DNA of 64,000 bases. Origin: an uncultured Oscillospiraceae bacterium. GTDB taxonomy: Bacteria; Bacillota; Clostridia; Oscillospirales; Oscillospiraceae. How positions within the stretch are numbered: the stretch's first letter is position 1; the number at the start of each line of letters is the position of its first letter. The translations under genes and the position numbers were made by a program. Shown here piece by piece: positions 7,718 to 16,366 of this stretch. The stretch is from contig CAKTQV010000003.1 in assembly GCA_934597255.1 (NCBI GenBank), positions 1 through 64,000 of the forward strand, given 5' to 3'. The notes under the pieces were generated by a model. It was given only the letters and a program-made list of their open reading frames with translations, was not told where the DNA came from and did not search any database.

Positions 7718-9039
7718 TCCGAATCTCCTTTTTGGCGTATGCTCAGCCGGATCGGCGTTCCCTCCAGCCCAAAGACCGCGCGGATGCGGTTTTCAATGTA
7801 GCGCTGGTAGGAAAAATGGAAAAGATCCTTGCGGTTGCAGAAGATCACAAAATGCGGCGGCTTGATGCCGGTCTGGGTCATGTAGTATATCTTGAGACGG
7901 CGGCCCTTGTCCGTGGGCGGCTGCTGGCGCGCCTGCGCGTCGGCCAGGACGTTGTTGAGCATTCCGGTCGTGATGCGCATGCTGCTCTGCTCGTTGACGA
8001 AATTCACAAGCTCGAAAATGCGGTTCGCCCTCTGTCCCGTCAGACAGGAGATAAACAGAATGGGTGCGTAGGTCATGAACGAAAGATCCCGCATCACGTC
8101 CTGCCGCATGCGCTCCATGGTGCGCGTGTCCTTTTCGATCAGGTCCCATTTGTTCACGACCACGACGCTGGCCTTGCCCGCCTCGTGGGCCATGCCCGCG
8201 ATCTTCGTGTCCTGCTCCGTCACGCCCTCGCGCGCGTCGATCATGATAAGGCACACGTCGGCCCGCTCGATGGCCAGCTTCGCGCGCATGACGGAAAACT
8301 TCTCCACGCGGTCGTCCACGCGGCTTTTCCGCCGGATGCCCGCCGTGTCGATGAACAGATAGCGGCCGAACTCATTGTCCACGGGCGTGTCCACCGCGTC
8401 GCGCGTCGTGCCCGGCATATCGGCCACGATGACGCGCTTTTCGCCCAGAATGAGATTGATAAGGCTGGACTTGCCGACGTTCGGCTTTCCGATGACGGCG
8501 ACCTTGATGCGCTCGTCGTCCGCGCCGGAGGCGTCCTCCGGCGGAAAATGCGCCACACAGGCGTCCAGCAGCTCGCCGGTGCCGTGGCCATGCACGGCAG
8601 ACAGCGCGATGGGATCGCCGAGACCGAGATTGTAAAACTCGTATATCCCCGGGTCGTTGGGGCCGGTGGAGTCCATTTTATTGACCGCGAGCACGATGGG
8701 CTTGCCGCTGCGCTGAAGCAGCGCCGCCACATCCATATCCGCGGCCGTGACGCCCGTGGAAATGTCCGTGACCAGCACGATCACGTCCGCCGCGTCGATG
8801 GCGATGAGCGCCTGCTCGCGCATGAACAGGAGTATTTCATTGTCGGTGTTCGGTTCGATGCCGCCGGTATCGACGATGTCGAAGCTGCGGCCGCACCACT
8901 CGCATTCGGCATACAGGCGGTCGCGCGTAACGCCGGGAGTGTCCTCCACAATGGACAGGCGGCTGCCGGCGAGGCGGTTGAAAAGAAGGCTCTTGCCCAC
9001 GTTCGGCCGGCCGACGATGGCCACCAGGGGTTTGCTCAT
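7714..9039 (-). CDS. der: Ribosome assembly GTPase Der (EngA)
   Basis: A 441-residue protein with two tandem G domains and a C-terminal KH-like domain, acting in 50S subunit maturation. The first G1 motif GRPNVGKS is at residues 10-17 and the first G3 is DTGG. The second domain has GKPNVGKSS and DTAG, with NKWD as its G4. The C-terminal part (about 350-441) contains KIYYMTQTGIKPPHFVIFCN, typical for Der. Length fits the family. It follows the DUF512 gene by 21 bases and overlaps plsY by four, so translation is probably coupled. Essential housekeeping gene in most bacteria. Confidence 0.97.
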   Translation of the reverse strand: MSKPLVAIVGRPNVGKSLLFNRLAGSRLSIVEDTPGVTRDRLYAECEWCGRSFDIVDTGGIEPNTDNEILLFMREQALIAIDAADVIVLVTDISTGVTAADMDVAALLQRSGKPIVLAVNKMDSTGPNDPGIYEFYNLGLGDPIALSAVHGHGTGELLDACVAHFPPEDASGADDERIKVAVIGKPNVGKSSLINLILGEKRVIVADMPGTTRDAVDTPVDNEFGRYLFIDTAGIRRKSRVDDRVEKFSVMRAKLAIERADVCLIMIDAREGVTEQDTKIAGMAHEAGKASVVVVNKWDLIEKDTRTMERMRQDVMRDLSFMTYAPILFISCLTGQRANRIFELVNFVNEQSSMRITTGMLNNVLADAQARQQPPTDKGRRLKIYYMTQTGIKPPHFVIFCNRKDLFHFSYQRYIENRIRAVFGLEGTPIRLSIRQKGDSE

Positions 9040-9060
9040 ACTATCACCTTAATCCTTTAT

Positions 9061-10332
9061 TTATCCGTTGGCTATGCACTCAAAAAAAAGCCTGCCGTCG
9101 TTTTTCACATCCACGAGCTTCACGCCCAGCGCCTGCTCGACCTGCGCCGGCGTCACATCGTCCAGAAAGACGTCGCCGCCATGCCGGAGCATGACGTTCG
9201 GGATGAGCAGCCGCGGCCGCAGCGGCCTGTCCTTCAGCTGCGCGATGAGATCGCGCCCCGTGACAAGGCCCGCCACGTCGATGGTGTGGCCGAAAAAGTC
9301 GTTTACGATGGCGTACACCGGCGCCTCCGAGCCCGCGGCCGCCAGCAGCCTTCGTATATAGGGCGCGGAAGCCACGCCGGTGGCGACGCAGAAGTCGTCC
9401 CGCACCGGCCGTCCGAGGCAGACCATGAATTCCTCCTCCATCGAACGCATCAGCCCCACGCCGTTTTCGATCTGGGGGTAGCCCTCGTAATAATCCTCCG
9501 GCGGCAGCTCGCGCTTTGCCTTGAGAAACAGCTCGTCCGCGCAGAAGAAAATGCGGCTGCCGTATTTTTCGAGGCACTTCTCGTTATAGGCGTTGACCAG
9601 ATCAATGGTCTGCCCCGCTGTTTCCGCGGTATACGGCGTCAGCTTCGCCAGCCCTTCGCGGTACATGGTCAGCCCGACCGGCACGATGGACACGCTCGGC
9701 ACGTGCGGATAAAGCCGCGACAGGTCGTCCATCGTCCGCTGCAGATGCTCCCCGTCGTTGACGCCGGGGCACACGACCACCTGGCAGTTCATTTCGATGC
9801 CGCCCGCCGCCAGACGCTCCATGAGCGCGTAGCCGCCCGCCGCCCGCGGCGTTCCGAGCATATGCGCGCGCAGCGCCGGCTCCGTCGCGTGGACGGACAC
9901 ATTCACCGGACTGATGCGCAGCTGCAAAATGCGCTCCAGCTCCCGCTCGGACAGATTGGTCAGCGTGATGTACGAGCCGGTCAGAAAGCTCAGCCGCGCG
10001 TCGTCGTCCTTAAAATAAAGAGGCGCGCGAAGGCCCTTCGGGAGCTGATCGACAAAGCAGAAGATACAACGGTTGGCGCAGTGGCGGGGCTTGTCCATCA
10101 GATAGTCTTCAAAATCCAGCCCCAGCGCCGTTCCCTCGCGCTTGCGCACGCGGAGCGTCCGCTCCCCCTTTGCGCCCCGGAGCGTCACCGACAGGCGCGC
10201 GCCGTAGGACCAGTATTCATAGTCCAGCACGTCGCCGATGGGATGGCCGTCGATGGCGACGAGCTCGTCGCCGACGTGCGCGCGCCAGCGCAGCGGACTT
10301 TTTTTGTCGATTCGGATGATCTTAGACGCCAT
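9061..10332 (-). CDS. DUF512-family Fe-S protein with PDZ-like N-terminus
   Basis: A 423-residue protein of the DUF512 group, radical-SAM-like enzymes of unknown reaction usually encoded beside der in Clostridia. A PDZ-like domain (about 1-75, with VGDELVAIDGHPI) precedes the cysteine motif CANRCIFCFVDQLP, whose C-x3-C-x2-C spacing is the radical SAM cluster pattern. The C-terminal half is the DUF512 region. I start at ATG 10332 rather than 10347 because GGAGAG is five bases upstream of it. The leader overlaps the rpmF terminator hairpin, so expression may depend on readthrough or a promoter not clearly visible. Confidence 0.85.
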   Translation of the reverse strand: MASKIIRIDKKSPLRWRAHVGDELVAIDGHPIGDVLDYEYWSYGARLSVTLRGAKGERTLRVRKREGTALGLDFEDYLMDKPRHCANRCIFCFVDQLPKGLRAPLYFKDDDARLSFLTGSYITLTNLSERELERILQLRISPVNVSVHATEPALRAHMLGTPRAAGGYALMERLAAGGIEMNCQVVVCPGVNDGEHLQRTMDDLSRLYPHVPSVSIVPVGLTMYREGLAKLTPYTAETAGQTIDLVNAYNEKCLEKYGSRIFFCADELFLKAKRELPPEDYYEGYPQIENGVGLMRSMEEEFMVCLGRPVRDDFCVATGVASAPYIRRLLAAAGSEAPVYAIVNDFFGHTIDVAGLVTGRDLIAQLKDRPLRPRLLIPNVMLRHGGDVFLDDVTPAQVEQALGVKLVDVKNDGRLFFECIANG

Positions 10333-10340
10333 AAATCTCT

Positions 10341-10370
10341 CCAGCAAAAAAGGGGGGCAAAAGCCCCCCT
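10341..10370 (-). terminator. Terminator after rpmF
   Basis: AGGGGGGC (10351-10358) and GCCCCCCT (10363-10370) form an 8-bp stem with an AAAA loop. On the minus strand it is followed by UUUUU. It lies 16 bases after the rpmF stop and just ahead of the DUF512 SD. Confidence 0.8.
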
Positions 10371-10386
10371 CATTGCAAGTAATCTC

Positions 10387-10578
10387 TTACTTCTTGTCCT
10401 CGTCCATAGCGATGACGTTACGGCCGTCGTACTGTCCGCATTCGGGGCAGGCACGGTGCGGCGTATGGTACGCGCCGCAGTTGGGGCACTTCACCAGACT
10501 GGGCAGCTTCAGCTTCCAGACGCTGGAACGCCGCTTGCTCTTTCTGGCATGGGATACTTTCCTTTTCGGGACCGCCAT
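10387..10578 (-). CDS. rpmF: 50S ribosomal protein L32
   Basis: A 63-residue protein beginning MAVPKRKVSHARKSKRRS, the invariant L32 N-terminus. Four cysteines at 31, 34, 44 and 47 (CPNC and CPEC) form the zinc ribbon, so this is the zinc-binding type of L32. It lies 28 bases after the yceD homologue, the normal pairing, and ends in a strong terminator. Confidence 0.97.
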   Translation of the reverse strand: MAVPKRKVSHARKSKRRSSVWKLKLPSLVKCPNCGAYHTPHRACPECGQYDGRNVIAMDEDKK

Positions 10579-10606
10579 TGTTCACACCTCCGATTGTTCT
10601 TCTTTA

Positions 10607-11107
10607 TCATGTATCGTCCAACAGCTGTCCCAGAACAGCCAGTCTTGGATCGACGTCCTCAGTGCAGCCGCACGGGCCGTCATTGAGGTTTTTCCCGCAG
10701 CGGGGACAAAGCCCTCTGCAATCCGGCCGGCACAGAAACCGCATATCCGTCTGCAGGATAAAGCAGGTCTCCAGCACCGACGATACATCTATGCCGTCCC
10801 CTTCCAGCGGGAAGAGGGTATCGTCCTCATCGTCCTCCGGCGCGTCCGCCTGCAGCGTCGCCCGGACGGGAAGCGCCAGCCGACGGGTAAACTCCGCCGC
10901 GCACAGATCGCAGCAAAGGCGCATTTCCGCATCGATCTCCGCCTCCAGCGAAAGGATGCCGGCCTCGTTTTTCACAAAGCCCGCCGCCTTCACCGGTCCG
11001 AGAAAGCGCACCAGCGCGGGAAACGCCAGACGCTCGCCGTCCAGCTCGCAGGCAAAATCCGCCCGCCGCCCCGGCACCTCGATCAGTTCATGCAGGTCCA
11101 AAAACAT
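10607..11107 (-). CDS. yceD: YceD/DUF177 family protein, co-transcribed with rpmF
   Basis: A 166-residue DUF177 protein. The family is linked to 23S rRNA or 50S biogenesis and is nearly always upstream of rpmF, as here. The N-terminus (MFLDLHELIEVPG) and the cysteine-rich C-terminus (CRPDCRGLCPRCGKNLND), a probable zinc site, match the family. It is expressed from a perfect-consensus promoter at 11137-11165 that is divergent from the pseudouridine synthase gene. Confidence 0.9.
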   Translation of the reverse strand: MFLDLHELIEVPGRRADFACELDGERLAFPALVRFLGPVKAAGFVKNEAGILSLEAEIDAEMRLCCDLCAAEFTRRLALPVRATLQADAPEDDEDDTLFPLEGDGIDVSSVLETCFILQTDMRFLCRPDCRGLCPRCGKNLNDGPCGCTEDVDPRLAVLGQLLDDT

Positions 11108-11136
11108 AATACACCCTCACACAATCGCGCTAGAGT

Positions 11137-11165
11137 ATTATAATTTATTGAGTTTCAGTTGTCAA
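11137..11165 (-). promoter_or_regulatory. Perfect-consensus sigma-A promoter for yceD-rpmF
   Basis: On the minus strand, TTGACA (11165..11160), a 17-base spacer and TATAAT (11142..11137) match consensus at all twelve positions. The -35 overlaps the -35 of the divergent promoter at 11159-11187. Confidence 0.9.
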
Positions 11166-11187
11166 CACAAAAAATCCATGATATGAT
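11159..11187 (+). promoter_or_regulatory. Sigma-A promoter of the RluA-type gene, seven bases from its ATG
   Basis: TTGTCA (11159-11164), 17-base spacer, TATGAT (11182-11187), one mismatch per hexamer. Only seven bases separate the -10 from the ATG at 11195, so the transcript would start at or next to the start codon. The -35 shares five base pairs with the opposing yceD -35. Confidence 0.75.
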
Positions 11188-11194
11188 TCGCTCT

Positions 11195-12169
11195 ATGAAA
11201 GAATTTACCGTTACGAAAAACGACGCGGGGCAGCGGCTCGACCGCTTCTGCGCCAAAAACGCGCCCGCGCTGCCCTCGTCGGCGCTTCAGAAATATTTCC
11301 GCACGAAGGACATCAAGGTCGGCGGCCATTGGCAGCGGCCGGACTACCGCCTGGCGGAGGGCGAGACCGTCCGCATGTATGTGCCGGACACGGCCTTCAC
11401 CGCGCCGAAGGCACGCCTGTCCCCCGACTCGCTCGCCGCCTCCTCCGGCGCGCTCGACGTCGTGTACGAGGACGAAAACATCCTTCTGGTCAACAAAAAG
11501 CCGGGCGTGCTGTGCCACCCCGCCTCCGGCTGGGACCCCGCCACGCTCGTGGCGCAGATACAGGCGCACGCCTACCGCCGCGGCGAATGGGACCCCCGGC
11601 AGGAAAACAGCTTCGCGCCCGCGCTGGCCAACCGCATCGACCGCGGCACCGGCGGCATCGTGATCGCGGCCAAAAACGCCGCGGCGCTGCGCGTGCTGGA
11701 TGAAAAGATCCGCGCGCGGGAGCTGGACAAGCGCTATCTGTGCGTGTGCGCCGGACGGCCGCGCGAGACGCAGGGCGAGCTGCGCGGCTGGCTGTTCAAG
11801 GACGCCGTGAAAAACACCGTCTACGTGCACGAGCGCTCCGAGCCGGGCGCCCAGCTGGCCGTGACGCACTGGCGGCTGCTGGCGAGCGGAAACGGGCTGT
11901 CGCTCGTCGAGTGCGCGCTTGAGACGGGCCGCACCCACCAGATACGCGCCCAAATGGCCCACGCCGGCCACCCCCTTCTCGGCGACAGCAAGTACGGCGA
12001 CGAATCTCTCAACCGCCGCTGGCACGAAAAGCGCCAGCTTCTGTGGAGCTACCGGCTGCGCTTTGATTTCGCCTCGGACGCGGGTCCTCTCAGCTATCTC
12101 AACGGCCGCAGCTTCACCGTCGGCCGCGTTCCGTTCGCGGAAAAATATTTTCCGGACATAAATCTCTGA
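11195..12169 (+). CDS. RluA-family 23S rRNA/tRNA pseudouridine synthase
   Basis: A 324-residue enzyme. An S4-like RNA-binding domain (about 1-70, DAGQRLDRFCAKNAP) precedes the catalytic domain with ANRIDRGTGGIVIAAKN, where the Asp of RIDRGTGG is the catalytic residue (the family norm is RLDxxTSG). ALETGRTHQIRAQMAHAGHP is the conserved RTHQIRxH motif region. The target uridine cannot be assigned. I start at ATG 11195 (MKEFTVTKN), where homology begins. There is no SD in front of it and the promoter -10 ends seven bases upstream, suggesting a leaderless message. The frame extends to 11159 without a better start. Confidence 0.88.
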   Translation: MKEFTVTKNDAGQRLDRFCAKNAPALPSSALQKYFRTKDIKVGGHWQRPDYRLAEGETVRMYVPDTAFTAPKARLSPDSLAASSGALDVVYEDENILLVNKKPGVLCHPASGWDPATLVAQIQAHAYRRGEWDPRQENSFAPALANRIDRGTGGIVIAAKNAAALRVLDEKIRARELDKRYLCVCAGRPRETQGELRGWLFKDAVKNTVYVHERSEPGAQLAVTHWRLLASGNGLSLVECALETGRTHQIRAQMAHAGHPLLGDSKYGDESLNRRWHEKRQLLWSYRLRFDFASDAGPLSYLNGRSFTVGRVPFAEKYFPDINL

Positions 12170-12175
12170 ACCGTA

Positions 12176-12204
12176 TTGACTTTCTCCCTTTTAATCTGTA
12201 TATT
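12176..12204 (+). promoter_or_regulatory. Sigma-A promoter of the potABCD operon
   Basis: TTGACT (12176-12181), 17-base spacer, TATATT (12199-12204). It lies immediately after the stop codon of the pseudouridine synthase gene and 52 bases before the potA ATG. Confidence 0.75.
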
Positions 12205-12256
12205 GATATCACTTTGTCCTTTTATGAACAACAATCGGGAAAAGAGGGGGAGGATA

Positions 12257-13417
12257 ATGGCCAAGGAGCTCATTCGTCTCGCGGGGTGCAGCATGGCATT
12301 TGACGGCGAGACCGTACTGGACAACATCAATCTTTACATCAACGACAAGGAATTCCTCACACTGTTGGGCCCGTCCGGCTGCGGCAAGACGACGACACTG
12401 CGAATCATCGCGGGTTTTCTCAAGCCGACGTCGGGCGATCTTCTGTTCGACGGCGTGAGGATCAATGATATTCCGCCTTATAAGCGGCGTGTCAACACGG
12501 TGTTCCAGAAATACGCGCTGTTCCCGCATCTGGACGTGTACGACAACATCGCGTTCGGCCTGCGCAACCGCAAGGTCCCGGAGGCGGAGATCGACGAGCG
12601 CGTCACGGAGATGCTGGAGGTCGTGAGCCTGCGCGGGTTTGAAAACCGGCGCGTGCAGGCGCTGTCCGGCGGCCAGCAGCAGCGCGTCGCCATCGCCCGT
12701 GCGCTGGTGATGAAGCCGGAGGTGCTTCTGCTCGACGAGCCGCTCGGCGCGCTCGATCTGCGTCTGCGCAAGGATATGCAGAGCGAGCTCAAGCGCATCC
12801 AGCAGCAGATGGGCATCACGTTCATCTACGTCACGCACGACCAGGAGGAGGCGCTGGCCATGTCCGACACCATCGTCGTCATGGATCGCGGCCGCATCCA
12901 GCAGATCGGCCGGCCCGAGGACATTTACAACGAGCCGAAAAACGCCTTCGTCGCGGACTTCATCGGCGAGTCGAACATTCTCGACGGCGTCATGCGCGCG
13001 GACTACGAGGTAGAGATATTCGGACGGCGCTTCGAGTGTCTGGACGCGGGCTTTGAAAAGGACGAGGCCGTGGACGTCGTGATCCGGCCGGAGGACGTGG
13101 ACATCGTCAAGCCCGGCGAGGGACGGCTTCAGGGCACCGTGACGGACGTGACCTTCAAGGGCATGCAGTATGACATCATCGTCGATTTCTACGGCTTCAA
13201 ATGGCTCATCCAGACGACCGATCTCGCGCCCGTCGGCAGCCGCATCGGCATCAAGCTCGACCCGGACGCCATCCATGTGATGAAAAAGAGCGCCTACTCC
13301 GGCATGTTCGGCGACTACAGCTCCTACTCCGCCGAGTACGACGAGATCAACAATCCCGACATCGTTTACGACGAGGAAGAAGGCGAATACCGGGAGGAAG
13401 CGGACGATGAAAACTAA
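12257..13417 (+). CDS. potA: Spermidine/putrescine ABC transporter ATPase PotA
   Basis: A 386-residue ABC ATPase that powers polyamine uptake with PotB, PotC and PotD. The Walker A motif GPSGCGKTT is at residues 38-46, followed by the LSGGQQQR signature and the Walker B LLLDEP. A C-terminal TOBE-like regulatory domain (about 280-355) is followed by an unusual acidic tail rich in Asp, Glu and Tyr. ATG 12257 follows a GGGGGAGG SD; the frame upstream is non-homologous. potB begins 11 bases before the potA stop, so the genes are translationally coupled. Confidence 0.93.
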   Translation: MAKELIRLAGCSMAFDGETVLDNINLYINDKEFLTLLGPSGCGKTTTLRIIAGFLKPTSGDLLFDGVRINDIPPYKRRVNTVFQKYALFPHLDVYDNIAFGLRNRKVPEAEIDERVTEMLEVVSLRGFENRRVQALSGGQQQRVAIARALVMKPEVLLLDEPLGALDLRLRKDMQSELKRIQQQMGITFIYVTHDQEEALAMSDTIVVMDRGRIQQIGRPEDIYNEPKNAFVADFIGESNILDGVMRADYEVEIFGRRFECLDAGFEKDEAVDVVIRPEDVDIVKPGEGRLQGTVTDVTFKGMQYDIIVDFYGFKWLIQTTDLAPVGSRIGIKLDPDAIHVMKKSAYSGMFGDYSSYSAEYDEINNPDIVYDEEEGEYREEADDEN

Positions 13418-14216
13418 AGCGCTCGCCGCGCCGTATCTGGTATGGATGGCGCTGTTCACCGTCGTCCCGTTCGCCATCGTGATCTATTACGCCTTCACCG
13501 ACTCCATCACGGGCCGGTTCACGCTCGCCAACATCGCCACGCTGGGGATATACTTCCCCATTTTCCTCAAAAGCGTGTGGCTGGCTCTGCTAGCCACGCT
13601 AATCTGCCTTGTGATCGGCTACCCCGTGGCCTGGTTCATCGCCCAGTGCCGCCCCACGGCCCAGCGCTTTCTTTACATGCTCATCATGCTGCCGATGTGC
13701 ATGAGCTTTCTGCTGCGCACGCTGGCATGGGTCGCGCTTCTGGAGGACACCGGCATCCTCAACCGGCTGATCGCCGGGCTCGGGCTGCGGCCGCTCCCGC
13801 TCATCCGCAGCGACGGCGCCGTGATCCTGGGCATGGTATATAACTACCTGCCGTATATGATCCTGCCGCTTTATACCGTCATCATGAAGATCGACAAGGG
13901 CCTGTACGAGGCCGCGCAGGATCTCGGCTGCGGGCAGGGACAGACGCTCGCGCGCGTCGTTCTCCCGCTGTCGCTGCCCGGCGTGATCTCGGGCTTCACG
14001 ATGGTGTTCGTGCCCGCCGTTTCCACCTTCTACATCAGCCAGAAGCTCGGCTCGACCGGCACGACGCTCATCGGCGACGTGATCGAAAGCCAGTTCAAGG
14101 CCGCTTATAATCCAAATCTCGGCGCGGCGCTCAGCCTCGTGCTGATGGTGATGATCCTGCTGTGCATGCGCGTGATGAACCGCGTGAGCGGCGAGGAAGA
14201 GATGGTGATGGTATGA
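13407..14216 (+). CDS. potB: Polyamine ABC transporter permease PotB
   Basis: A 269-residue inner-membrane permease with about six transmembrane helices. The cytoplasmic EAA loop reads EAAQDLGCGQGQTLARVVLP, where PotA docks. It starts inside the end of potA, with an SD (GGAGG) in the potA tail, and its stop overlaps the potC start by four bases. The order A-B-C-D is the standard polyamine operon. Confidence 0.93.
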   Translation: MKTKALAAPYLVWMALFTVVPFAIVIYYAFTDSITGRFTLANIATLGIYFPIFLKSVWLALLATLICLVIGYPVAWFIAQCRPTAQRFLYMLIMLPMCMSFLLRTLAWVALLEDTGILNRLIAGLGLRPLPLIRSDGAVILGMVYNYLPYMILPLYTVIMKIDKGLYEAAQDLGCGQGQTLARVVLPLSLPGVISGFTMVFVPAVSTFYISQKLGSTGTTLIGDVIESQFKAAYNPNLGAALSLVLMVMILLCMRVMNRVSGEEEMVMV

Positions 14217-15052
14217 AAAAGTTTTCCCTTGTTTTTACCGTCGCCGTGCTCATCTTTCTGTATATCCCCATGCTGGTACTCGGCGCGGCCAGTTTTTCCA
14301 AGGGCTCGGACATCGCCGTGTTCGAGGGCTTCACGCTCGCGCAGTACGGCGAGCTGTTCCGCGACGGCGTGCTGCTGCCGCTGCTGGCCAACAGTCTGAT
14401 CGTCGCCGTGCTCTCCTCGCTCATCGCGACTGTGCTCGGCACGATGGCCGCGCTTGGCATCCATGCCATGGGCCGCCGCATGCGCTCGCTGACGATGGCC
14501 GTGACGAACATCCCCATGACGAACCCCGAGATCGTCACCGGCGTTTCGCTGGCGCTGCTGTTCGCCTTCGTCGGGCAGCTGCTCAAGCTCAACCACATTC
14601 TCGGCTTTGCCACGCTGCTCATCGCGCACATCAGCTTCAACCTGCCCTACGTCATTCTGTCGGTCATGCCCAAGCTCAGCCAGATGGACCCCGCGCTTTC
14701 GGACGCGGCCATGGATCTCGGCTGCACGCCCTTCGCGGCCTTCCGCAAGGTGGTCATCTACGAGCTGCTGCCCGGCATCATCTCCGGCGCGCTCATGGCC
14801 TTTACCATGAGTCTGGACGACTTTGTCATCAGCTATTTCGTCTATGGGCCGAACTTCGTCACGCTGCCCGTGGAGATATACAACTACACCAAAAAGCCCC
14901 TGCAGCCGAAGATATACGCGCTGTTTACGCTGCTGTTCGCCGCGATTCTGCTGGTCATGGTCGTGATGAACCTGCTGCAGGCGCGCGACGAGAAAAAGCA
15001 GGAGCGCGCCCGCCACGCCTTCCTCGGCCGCAGAAAGGGGGCGCGGGCATGA
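14213..15052 (+). CDS. potC: Polyamine ABC transporter permease PotC
   Basis: A 279-residue permease with about six transmembrane helices, the second half of the channel. The EAA-type loop is DAAMDLGCTPFAAFRKVVI. I start at ATG 14213 (MKKFSLVFTVAVL) since it overlaps the potB stop as ATGA; the upstream extension of the frame lies within potB. Its own stop overlaps the potD start by four bases. Confidence 0.93.
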   Translation: MKKFSLVFTVAVLIFLYIPMLVLGAASFSKGSDIAVFEGFTLAQYGELFRDGVLLPLLANSLIVAVLSSLIATVLGTMAALGIHAMGRRMRSLTMAVTNIPMTNPEIVTGVSLALLFAFVGQLLKLNHILGFATLLIAHISFNLPYVILSVMPKLSQMDPALSDAAMDLGCTPFAAFRKVVIYELLPGIISGALMAFTMSLDDFVISYFVYGPNFVTLPVEIYNYTKKPLQPKIYALFTLLFAAILLVMVVMNLLQARDEKKQERARHAFLGRRKGARA

Positions 15053-16239
15053 AGCGCTTGATCGCCGCCGCATGCGCGGCGTTGCTTTGTCTGACGCTGC
15101 TCCCCGCCGGGGCGTTCGCGGCCGGAGACGTGATAAACGTTTACAACTGGGGCCAGTACATTGCCGACGGCTCGGACGGGAGCATCGACGTCAACGCCGC
15201 CTTCACCGAGGCCACCGGCATCCGCGTCAACTACATGACCTATGACTCCAACGAATCGCTGTACACCAAGCTCAAGACCGGCGGCAGCACCTACGACGTC
15301 ATTATCCCCTCGGACTACATGATCGCCAAGCTCATCGAGGAGGATATGCTCCTGCCGCTCGATTTTGACAACATCCCGAACTACGCCTACATCGACGAGG
15401 CCTACCGCCATACCAGCTACGACCCGGACGATCTCTACTCCGTCCCCTACACCTGGGGCACCGTGGGCGTGATCTACAACAGCCGCTATGTGGACGAGGA
15501 GGACATCGGGAGCTGGGATCTGCTGTGGAACGCGAAATACAGCGGCAAGATCCTCATGTTCGACAACCCGCGCGACGCCTTTGCCGTCACTGAATCCCGT
15601 CTCGGCTACTCTCTCAACAGCGAAAGCGCCGCCGAGCTGAGCGCCTGCGCCGATCTGCTCATCGCGCAGAAGTACCTCGTGCAAAGCTACGTCATGGATC
15701 AGATCTACGACAAGATGGTGCGCGGCGAGGCGCTTATCGCGCCGTACTACGCGGGCGATTACCTCATGATGGCCGACGAGAACGAGGATCTGGAGTTCTA
15801 TTTCCCCTCGGAGGGCTTCAATCTGTTCATCGACGCCATGTGTATCCCCAAAAGCTGCACGAACAAGGCCGGCGCCGAGGCGTATATCAACTTCCTGTGC
15901 TCGCCGGAGATCTGCGGCCAGAACCTGGATTACCTGGGCTATTCCGTGCCGGAGACCGCCGCCAAGGAATACCTTGACCCGGACACCGCCGCCAGCGATA
16001 TCGCCTACCCCGACGACGATACGCTCGCGCGCGGGCAGGCCTTCATCAATCTCAGCCAGGAGACGAGCCAGCTCATGGACAGTCTCTGGCTCAGCGTCAA
16101 GACGGCCGGCGGCGTCGGGACCGGGCCGATCGTCTGCATGTGCCTGTTTGCGGCCGCGCTGGCCGCGTGGCTCATCGGCCGGCGCATCCGTACGCGCCGC
16201 CGCCGGCAGCGCCGCTGCGCCCGGTGGAAAAACGCATAA
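15049..16239 (+). CDS. potD: Polyamine-binding protein PotD with C-terminal membrane anchor
   Basis: A 396-residue extracytoplasmic solute-binding protein. A signal peptide (about 1-24, ending AGAFA-A) is followed by the PotD/PotF fold beginning VINVYNWGQYI. Aromatic and acidic residues for polyamine binding are plausible (YDVIIPSDYM, YTWGT). There is no lipobox cysteine. Instead the C-terminus carries a hydrophobic segment (IVCMCLFAAALAAWLIG, about 363-379) and a strongly basic tail (RRIRTRRRRQRR). It is therefore probably held by a C-terminal helix rather than by a lipid, unlike typical Gram-positive binding proteins. Last gene of the operon, followed by a terminator. Confidence 0.92.
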   Translation: MKRLIAAACAALLCLTLLPAGAFAAGDVINVYNWGQYIADGSDGSIDVNAAFTEATGIRVNYMTYDSNESLYTKLKTGGSTYDVIIPSDYMIAKLIEEDMLLPLDFDNIPNYAYIDEAYRHTSYDPDDLYSVPYTWGTVGVIYNSRYVDEEDIGSWDLLWNAKYSGKILMFDNPRDAFAVTESRLGYSLNSESAAELSACADLLIAQKYLVQSYVMDQIYDKMVRGEALIAPYYAGDYLMMADENEDLEFYFPSEGFNLFIDAMCIPKSCTNKAGAEAYINFLCSPEICGQNLDYLGYSVPETAAKEYLDPDTAASDIAYPDDDTLARGQAFINLSQETSQLMDSLWLSVKTAGGVGTGPIVCMCLFAAALAAWLIGRRIRTRRRRQRRCARWKNA

Positions 16240-16279
16240 AGCGCCCCGCCTCCACGGCAGGGCCTCATACATCCGAAAG

Positions 16280-16316
16280 CAGCCGCGGCGCCCTGTTCTG
16301 CCGCGGCTGTTTCTGT
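16280..16316 (+). terminator. Terminator of the potABCD operon
   Basis: CAGCCGCGGC (16280-16289) pairs with GCCGCGGCTG (16300-16309), followed by TTTCTG. It lies about 40 bases after the potD stop. Confidence 0.75.
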
Positions 16317-16366
16317 AATTCCAGCTGTGCACGGGATACGGAAGGGTTAAGGGTCATGGAGGAAAA

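Noticed and set aside
7732..10686. A 984-residue plus-strand frame across der, DUF512 and rpmF
   Set aside because: It runs antisense to several well-supported genes and has no recognisable domain.
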